Source of the DNA: Paludibacteraceae bacterium
Lineage (GTDB): Bacteria > Bacteroidota > Bacteroidia > Bacteroidales > Paludibacteraceae
Direction: 5' to 3'
DNA length: 64,000 nucleotides
Assembly: GCA_017477325.1 (NCBI GenBank)
Contig: JAFUWV010000009.1
Location: 1-64,000, forward strand
Under the pieces are notes generated by a model that worked only from the letters and a program-made list of their open reading frames with translations, made no database searches and was not told where the DNA came from. A program made the position numbers and the translations under genes. Position 1 is the first letter of the stretch; the number at the start of each line of letters is the position of its first letter. Positions 58,834 through 64,000 of this stretch are shown here, piece by piece.

Positions 58834-60069
58834 ATGAAAGAAGAAAACGATTTATCAGAGCAGCCGCGTATAGTGAAATCTCACGACATACGTATTGATA
58901 CGGACTACGCGGAATGGATAGCCGAGTTAAAGCATCGGTACCGTTCGGCGCAAGTGAAAGCCTCTGTGCGCGTGAATGCGGAGAAGTTGCTCTTCAATTG
59001 GGAATTGGGATGTGACTTGGTGCAAAAGAAAGCAGAAGAACGTTGGGGCACAGGAGTAGTGGAGCAAGTCAGCCTTGATCTCCAACGCGAGTTTCCGAAT
59101 GCGGAAGGATTCTCTGCCAAGAACCTTTGGTTCATGAAGAAATGGTATCTGTTTTATTCATCTCCAGAGGCTCAAGAAAGACTCTACCAACTTGGTGGAG
59201 AAATAGAGACGGGAAAACTCTTACAGCCTGTTAGAGAATTACCCAACTCAAAACTCTACCAGCCTGGTAGAGAAATTCCAAATACAAAACTGCACCAGAC
59301 TGGTGCAGAATTTCCTGCTCCATTTGCATTAGTCCCTTGGAGACATCATGTAGAGATTATCTCCAAATGCAAATCCGTTGATGAAGCGTTGTTCTATATA
59401 GGTAAGACGATAGAGCAGGGGATGAGTCGTGCGGCATTGGTAAATTGCATCAAGGTAAACTTGTACGAACATCAAGGAAAGATACTCAATAACTTTGCAG
59501 AGCACATGCCTGCTTTGCAGAGTAAGCTGGTGCAAGAGGTGCTCAAGGAGAACTATGACTTCGGCTTCGCAACCGTGAAGCATGAGATTTACGATGAGCA
59601 GGAGTTAGAAGAAGCATTGAGCAAAAGTGTAACGGATCTTTTGTTGGAACTCGGAACCGGCTTTGCGTTCATTGGAAGACAGAAGGAACTGATAGCCGGG
59701 GATACGACGCGCAAGATTGATTTACTCTTCTATCATATCCGCTTGCGCTGCTATGTGGTGTGCGAACTGAAAGCTAAAGCTTTTGAACCGGAGTTCGCCG
59801 GGAAACTGAATTTTTACGTCAATGCAGTGGATGACTTGTTGAAAGCAGAGGAAGACAATCCAACGATAGGCTTGCTTATCTGTTCGGATATGAATAAGGC
59901 AGATGTTCAATGGTCATTTCGAGGCATCAGCACACCAATGGGAGTGGCAACATATAATAATGTACGCATCAAGGACATGCTTCCGACGCAAGAGCAACTG
60001 AAGGAACGCATGGAACTCCTGCAAAAAGAAATGCGTGAAACTAAACGATTAATGAAAGCAAATAAGTAA
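58834..60069 (+). CDS. DUF1016/YhcG PD-(D/E)XK nuclease with palindromic repeat insert
   Basis: 411 residues. The N-terminal DUF1016_N region (YRSAQVKASVRVNAEKLLFN, FSAKNLWFMKKWYLFYSS) precedes the nuclease domain with Asp295 in RKIDLLFYH and Glu311-x-Lys313 in VVCELKAKAF. YhcG proteins are accessory nucleases often found with restriction or defence genes. Residues 117-164 are four 12-residue repeats (LYQLGGEIETGK, LLQPVRELPNSK, LYQPGREIPNTK, LHQTGAEFPAPF) that normal members lack; see the repeat feature. The insert lies between the two domains, so the enzyme may be functional. Confidence 0.88.
   Translation: MKEENDLSEQPRIVKSHDIRIDTDYAEWIAELKHRYRSAQVKASVRVNAEKLLFNWELGCDLVQKKAEERWGTGVVEQVSLDLQREFPNAEGFSAKNLWFMKKWYLFYSSPEAQERLYQLGGEIETGKLLQPVRELPNSKLYQPGREIPNTKLHQTGAEFPAPFALVPWRHHVEIISKCKSVDEALFYIGKTIEQGMSRAALVNCIKVNLYEHQGKILNNFAEHMPALQSKLVQEVLKENYDFGFATVKHEIYDEQELEEALSKSVTDLLLELGTGFAFIGRQKELIAGDTTRKIDLLFYHIRLRCYVVCELKAKAFEPEFAGKLNFYVNAVDDLLKAEEDNPTIGLLICSDMNKADVQWSFRGISTPMGVATYNNVRIKDMLPTQEQLKERMELLQKEMRETKRLMKANK
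59182..59325 (+). repeat. Four in-frame 36-bp repeats, each with a 9-bp palindrome
   Basis: Units start at 59182, 59218, 59254 and 59290. Each begins with a 19-base inverted repeat of 9-bp arms around one base: CTCTACCAACTTGGTGGAG, CTCTTACAGCCTGTTAGAG (one mismatch), CTCTACCAGCCTGGTAGAG and CTGCACCAGACTGGTGCAG. Units 3 and 4 differ at two base pairs on both sides, preserving pairing. This shows selection or copying at DNA/RNA level inside a coding sequence. Confidence 0.92.
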
Positions 60070-60083
60070 TCACTGAGCGACGA

Positions 60084-60102
60084 GCGGGAGATGACCGAGA
60101 GA
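60084..60102 (+). repeat. 19-bp direct repeat, right copy
   Basis: GCGGGAGATGACCGAGAGA, identical to 58801-58819. It is followed at once by a partial second copy (AGACCGAGACA). With the left copy it encloses a 1.3-kb DUF1016 cassette. Confidence 0.9.
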
Positions 60103-60247
60103 AGACCGAGACAAAAATGCGTAAGAGGATGTGACTAAACCTGAAAAAGGTTAAGAGAGAAAATAGTATAAAACAAAAATAATGTTGATAATACATGATA
60201 TGAATATCATTTAAAAATTTACAAACTGCTAAAAAAATAATGGATTT

Positions 60248-61975
60248 ATGCAATACTACGAAAAATTTGAAACAGAAACAGGTCTTATAAGCAGATATTC
60301 TGCTGACAAGGCTTTTTTGATATGGGCAATGGGGCTTTATCTTGATATACAGGATTTAGAATCAATGGCCGATGATAATCTTACAGACAATGGGGATGAC
60401 CACGGCATTGATTTTCTTCGATATGATGAGGATGCTGGAGTATTATATTTGGCACAAGGCTACCATACAAACAAGGTTAAGCAGAGTGCACCAGCATCAA
60501 AAGCCGCCGACTTAAATGCCGCTTGTGCTTGGCTGATGAATGGAGAAATAGAAAGATTCAACCCTGAAATCCGCGAAAATATTATTGAAGCACGAACCGC
60601 AATATTAAATGATGATGTTCAGAAGATTACTCTTGTCTATGCACATAACTGCGGTGAGTCTGTTGAAGTCCATCAAGAACTTGAGATGGCTAAACAAACG
60701 CTTATCTCCTTGTTAGGCGAGAGGCAGATAGAAGTGATCTATATTGAGCTGGGTAATGAATCATTAGAAAGGATATTTCAAAATCAAGCAGCGAACATCA
60801 TTGTGACCGAGGATATTGAGTGCCCATTTCAAGTAAAATACACCGAGGAGGCAGGTATCTGGAAAGCGGCAATACTTTCTATTACAGGGCAATGGTTGCG
60901 AGAATTATACAATAGGTATGCAGGTGATCTGTTTTCCGCTAACTATCGCGGTTTTTTAGGTAATTCAAGACAGAGAATCAATAATGGCATCAAGGCAACT
61001 GCTGAAAGAGCTCCTAAGAATTTTTGGGCTTTCAACAATGGTATTACAATACTTACTACTCATATACAACAAAAGCCCGAAAAAACTACGCTTTCAGGGA
61101 TGGCAATCATCAATGGAGCACAAACAACCGGATCTATTGGTGCAATTCCGTTGTCTGTTGATTTGTCCGAGGTTAATATCCTTGCTCGCGTGATTGAATG
61201 TTCTGATCCCGAAACTATTAATTCAATTGTAAAGTTTAATAACACTCAGAACAAGATAACTGCATGGGATTCGTTCAGCAATGATCCTATTCAGATTCAA
61301 CTACAGGATGAGTTTAAACAACTCGGACATGAATATAATATTAAGCGTGGATTTAGCAACCGTGAAAGTATGCTTTCTGTAGAAGCGGCGTTGCAACCGT
61401 TATTAGCTATCTCAGGAAAATACAAGGATGCCAATCGAAGTAAAACCTATCTATTTGAGTCAAGGTCTCTTTATACTGAAGCATTCGAACATCGCGGTGC
61501 TCGCAATTTGTTATTTGCATGCTGCTTAAACACTTGCTTGCAAGTTATCAAATCAGAAAACAAAGAATTAGTAGAATTAGGTAGTTCTGAGGTTAGTGAA
61601 ACAGACAAGCAAACACGTAATGTACTTGCAGTTATTAAATTCAAATATTACATTATTAGTATTATTGCAGAGTCACTACATAAATTATTCAGTTCTCTTA
61701 TCGAGACTAAAAGGATTAGTTTTACGCCAGATTATGCAAAGTCAGTTGCTTATGATTATAACACTCTTGTCAACTTGCTAAAACCGATCGTTAATCTTAT
61801 GCTCCCTATTGTCGTAAAAGAACTGGGCGATGACTTCTATTCCAAGTATAATGATGCAACAACTGTGGATGCTATAGCGAGTAATGTTGAAACATCACTT
61901 AATTCGCTTAAGGCCATTTCTTCCGAAGTCCAGACAAAGTTATTAGAAATGGCCAATATGGTTTGCAATGGTTAA
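60248..61975 (+). CDS. AIPR-family abortive-infection-like protein
   Basis: 575 residues. The family (PF10592) is named for phage-resistance proteins such as AbiR-type and is common in defence islands. Typical blocks: NDGDDHGIDFLRYDE-like GDDHGIDFLRY, EDIECPFQVKY, NYRGFLGNSRQRINNGI, FWAFNNGITIL and INGAQTTGSIG near residue 289, VKFNNTQNKI and SMLSVEAALQPL. The N-terminal ~200 residues resemble a restriction-endonuclease-like domain with GIDFLRY...LAQGYHTNKVK in the place of a D...Q-x-K site. The mechanism of the family is unclear. Next genes on the same strand are the MBL module, 66 bases away. Confidence 0.85.
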   Translation: MQYYEKFETETGLISRYSADKAFLIWAMGLYLDIQDLESMADDNLTDNGDDHGIDFLRYDEDAGVLYLAQGYHTNKVKQSAPASKAADLNAACAWLMNGEIERFNPEIRENIIEARTAILNDDVQKITLVYAHNCGESVEVHQELEMAKQTLISLLGERQIEVIYIELGNESLERIFQNQAANIIVTEDIECPFQVKYTEEAGIWKAAILSITGQWLRELYNRYAGDLFSANYRGFLGNSRQRINNGIKATAERAPKNFWAFNNGITILTTHIQQKPEKTTLSGMAIINGAQTTGSIGAIPLSVDLSEVNILARVIECSDPETINSIVKFNNTQNKITAWDSFSNDPIQIQLQDEFKQLGHEYNIKRGFSNRESMLSVEAALQPLLAISGKYKDANRSKTYLFESRSLYTEAFEHRGARNLLFACCLNTCLQVIKSENKELVELGSSEVSETDKQTRNVLAVIKFKYYIISIIAESLHKLFSSLIETKRISFTPDYAKSVAYDYNTLVNLLKPIVNLMLPIVVKELGDDFYSKYNDATTVDAIASNVETSLNSLKAISSEVQTKLLEMANMVCNG

Positions 61976-62041
61976 TATTACTAAAGGTAGCTATAGCTAT
62001 TATTGAAATGGATAATAATTATAGTTTATAATCATATTAAT

Positions 62042-63058
62042 ATGGCAAGAATTCACTTCCTAAATGTTAAAGAAGGAGATTGTTCAATCATCCAACATGA
62101 GAATGGTCCTGTAACTATGATTGATGTAAGTAATGCATTTATACCTCAAGTGGAAGATGCAGAATCTGCTGAAGTTATAGAGAAAGCATTTGCAGTTGAA
62201 GCACTAAAGGGTAATTATAATCAAAAAGCTAATCCTACTAATCCGATAGAATATTTAAATACCATTGGCGTAACAGAAATTTTTAGGTATATCCAAACGC
62301 ATCCGGATATGGATCATATGGATGGTTTAGCTGCTCTCCGGCGAAGTTTCCAAATTTATAATTTCTGGGATACAAAGAATAATAAACAAATTGAATGGCA
62401 TGCACCATTTGAAGGTGGGTATAAAAAAGAAGATTGGGATTGCTACCAGCAATTAAGAGTAAGCACTGCAAATCCCAAATCCTTATTTTTTGAAGATGGT
62501 GCTTGTGAAAAGTACTTTGCTAAAGATGATCATGATAATTTAAAACAAGATGATTATCTTGAAATCTTATCACCAACCTCTCAACTCATAACTTCAGCAA
62601 ATAATAATGGTGAATGGAATGATAGTTCCTATGTGATTTTATACCATATTCATGGGAGAAAGGTCTTGTTTTGCGGAGATGCAGGAGACCGCACAATTGC
62701 ACACTTACTGGAATTACACTCTGAAGCGATCAAAAATATAGATGTTTTAATTGCTCCTCACCACGGAAGAGATAGCGATAAAGATTTTGGTTTTTTAGAT
62801 ATAATGAAGCCAAAGATAACCTTGTTTGGAAACGCTGATTCTAAAGATATGGCTTACCAGCCATGGATTGACCGGAATTTGATAAAATTCACGAACAACC
62901 AAATTGGTGATGCTGTATTGGAAGTGTCGTTAAATAAATTTGCTATATATGTATCCAATAAATCATTTGTAGATGCATTTAGGTCAAAAAATAAATTTCA
63001 AGAAACTCAACCACATGTACTACTAAATGGAATGTGGTTATTATGGAAAATACAATGA
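62042..63058 (+). CDS. Metallo-beta-lactamase-fold hydrolase 1 (ComEC-like MBL)
   Basis: 338 residues from the ATG at 62042; a start at 62003 would add 13 non-conserved residues. MBL fold resembling the nuclease domain of ComEC and related stand-alone proteins: IHFLNVKEGDCSIIQ, metal motif THPDMDHMDG near residue 86, VLFCGDAGDRTIAHLLE and APHHGRDSDKD. The family hydrolyses phosphodiesters or related esters. Its stop overlaps the start of the next gene (ATGA at 63055-63058), so it is translationally coupled to a membrane protein. Confidence 0.87.
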   Translation: MARIHFLNVKEGDCSIIQHENGPVTMIDVSNAFIPQVEDAESAEVIEKAFAVEALKGNYNQKANPTNPIEYLNTIGVTEIFRYIQTHPDMDHMDGLAALRRSFQIYNFWDTKNNKQIEWHAPFEGGYKKEDWDCYQQLRVSTANPKSLFFEDGACEKYFAKDDHDNLKQDDYLEILSPTSQLITSANNNGEWNDSSYVILYHIHGRKVLFCGDAGDRTIAHLLELHSEAIKNIDVLIAPHHGRDSDKDFGFLDIMKPKITLFGNADSKDMAYQPWIDRNLIKFTNNQIGDAVLEVSLNKFAIYVSNKSFVDAFRSKNKFQETQPHVLLNGMWLLWKIQ

Positions 63059-63762
63059 AAAATAATTATTATTTATATGCTCGATTATTTCCGACAATAT
63101 TAACAGCAATCCCAATGATTGTGTTTTATGCGAATGTTATACATCCGATTGTGGAAAAGAATCTATCTGTTGTATGGGAATATCTGCCGATGTTGACTGA
63201 TATTTCGGTAAATGCTGCATTTATCTTCCTTTTAGTTATGGTAAATCGTTACTTGTCTAAGGTTATTTTTCAAAAATGTTATTTTGAAGACGAATTGAAA
63301 ATGCCAACAACAGAATGGTTACTTCCAAACTCAACAATATGCGATAAATCTACACGCAATAGGATATATCAATTGATACAAAAGGATTTGAATATAGATT
63401 TACGAAAAGACCTCAAATCGTTTCTTAATGAGAATGATAAGCGTAAACATGTTGCGCAAGTTGTAGGAATTATACGAAATGGGTTAAGAGACAATACTAT
63501 GTTACTGCAGCACAACATAGAGTACGGCTTTTTTAGGAATTTGATAGGAGGCTCAGTATTAGCTGTGTTGTTTTCGATTGGAATTATAGTAGTATCTACC
63601 TGTGATAATGATAATGGATTGTTATGGACAGGCATTGTGATGTTAGTCTTTTATATATTACCGATAGTTTTATCTAAACGTATCATTCGGGCTCATGGGG
63701 AAAACTATGCAAGTGTGTTTTTTAAAGAATACGAGAGTTCTAAAAAATCACAAACTTTATGA
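63055..63762 (+). CDS. Membrane protein with two pairs of helices
   Basis: 235 residues from the ATG at 63055, preferred over in-frame ATGs at 63034 and 63043 because it gives the same ATGA coupling as at the gene's end. Helices at about 10-30 (FPTILTAIPMIVFYANVI) and 45-65 (ISVNAAFIFLLVMVN). A ~100-residue cytoplasmic part follows (KMPTTEWLLPNSTICDKS, KDLKSFLNENDKRKHVAQVV), then two more helices (GGSVLAVLFSIGIIVVS, LLWTGIVMLVFYILPIVL). No named family recognised. Four-helix proteins coupled to a hydrolase are seen among phage-defence effectors. Confidence 0.78.
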   Translation: MKNNYYLYARLFPTILTAIPMIVFYANVIHPIVEKNLSVVWEYLPMLTDISVNAAFIFLLVMVNRYLSKVIFQKCYFEDELKMPTTEWLLPNSTICDKSTRNRIYQLIQKDLNIDLRKDLKSFLNENDKRKHVAQVVGIIRNGLRDNTMLLQHNIEYGFFRNLIGGSVLAVLFSIGIIVVSTCDNDNGLLWTGIVMLVFYILPIVLSKRIIRAHGENYASVFFKEYESSKKSQTL

Positions 63763-64000
63763 TTACAAAATACGAAATAGATTTTTTGAGTGTCAAAGAT
63801 GCAGATGCTATCTTAATTCATTTCGTTGATGATGTGTATGGAGAGAGGATTATAGCTATTGACGCTGGCAGATATAGTGACGGTGATATCGTGTCTTCTT
63901 TTGTTGAGAAGTATTATAAACGCAATTATATTGATATCGCAGTATGTACACACTGCGACGATGATCATTATGGTGGATTTGTAAAAATAATAGAAGAGCA
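63759..64000 (+). CDS. Metallo-beta-lactamase-fold hydrolase 2, cut by window end
   Basis: At least 80 residues, starting at the ATG that overlaps the upstream stop (63759-63762). It begins MITKYEIDFLSVKDADAIL, continues with IIAIDAGRYSDG and reaches the metal motif THCDDDHYGG. That is a second MBL-fold protein of the ComEC-like type, only distantly similar to the first. The rest is outside the window. Confidence 0.8.
   Translation, partial: MITKYEIDFLSVKDADAILIHFVDDVYGERIIAIDAGRYSDGDIVSSFVEKYYKRNYIDIAVCTHCDDDHYGGFVKIIEE

Noticed and set aside
58834-64000. CBASS, retron or restriction-modification system
   Set aside because: No CD-NTase, reverse transcriptase, methylase or specificity subunit is visible. 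DUF1016, AIPR and MBL proteins alone do not define any of these.

Overview
The window looks like a chromosome segment of a member of the Bacteroidales (Bacteroidota), probably Prevotella-like or a close relative. The evidence is the gene content: a type IX secretion plug protein, FISUMP-type secreted proteins, SusD-style short lipoboxes, a Bacteroidales-type FabI, and a V-type ATPase operon with the DUF2764 gene. Many genes also have Bacteroidetes promoters of the form TTTG-N19/20-TAnnTTTG, and Shine-Dalgarno sites are largely absent. I could not place it to species.

Layout. (1) 1-8.1 kb, accessory and mostly minus strand. A tandem array of tRNA 3'-end-like T-arm units ends in a strong terminator. 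Three tandem paralogous lipoproteins follow, then a second, degraded T-arm unit that truncates an unrelated gene. A FISUMP protein and a lipoprotein built of four CW...AC repeats complete the region. (2) 8.4-13.4 kb: rimP-nusA-infB core operon. (3) 13.5-28.2 kb: a 14-gene, tightly overlapping aryl-polyene-type biosynthesis and export cluster on the same strand directly behind infB. It contains an enoyl reductase, aromatic ammonia-lyase, methyltransferase, two ACPs, two ketosynthase fusions, acyltransferases, a LolA-like carrier, an aryl ligase and an RND/MMPL exporter. The lyase and ligase would make and activate an aryl starter, ACPs and ketosynthases would extend it, acyl/glycosyltransferases would attach it to a lipid, and LolA/MMPL would export it. 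No ketoreductase, dehydratase or thioesterase is visible, so those would have to come from elsewhere. (4) 28.2-44.2 kb: housekeeping genes (T9SS plug, recR, gcvT/pepT operon, lpdA, mnmA, S37 peptidase) and a short V-ATPase operon with only E, DUF2764 and A. (5) 44.2-47.8 kb: an aminotransferase and an AAA-DUF4143 ATPase set among repeats. (6) 48.0-58.6 kb: an AT-rich surface-glycan locus with a chimeric Wzt-like ABC ATPase, three FdtA/WxcM cupins, six glycosyltransferases and a polysaccharide deacetylase. (7) 58.8-64.0 kb: a defence-like island with a DUF1016/YhcG nuclease, an AIPR protein, and a translationally coupled MBL hydrolase / membrane protein / second MBL hydrolase cut by the window end.

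The most unusual signals are at DNA level. Intergenic spacers from about 10.6 to 48 kb are repeatedly filled with local tandem repeats of 7 or 9 bp, and the consensus differs at each site. The 9-bp type also sits in frame inside two enzyme genes (lpdA and the aminotransferase). The DUF1016 gene carries four in-frame 36-bp repeats, each containing a 9-bp palindrome with compensatory changes, and the gene is bracketed by 19-bp direct repeats. The T-arm array at the left end likewise keeps perfect but different T-stems. The best candidates for an undescribed system are the MBL-TM-MBL module at the right edge and the T-arm array at the left edge. Both are cut by the window, so neither can be settled here.
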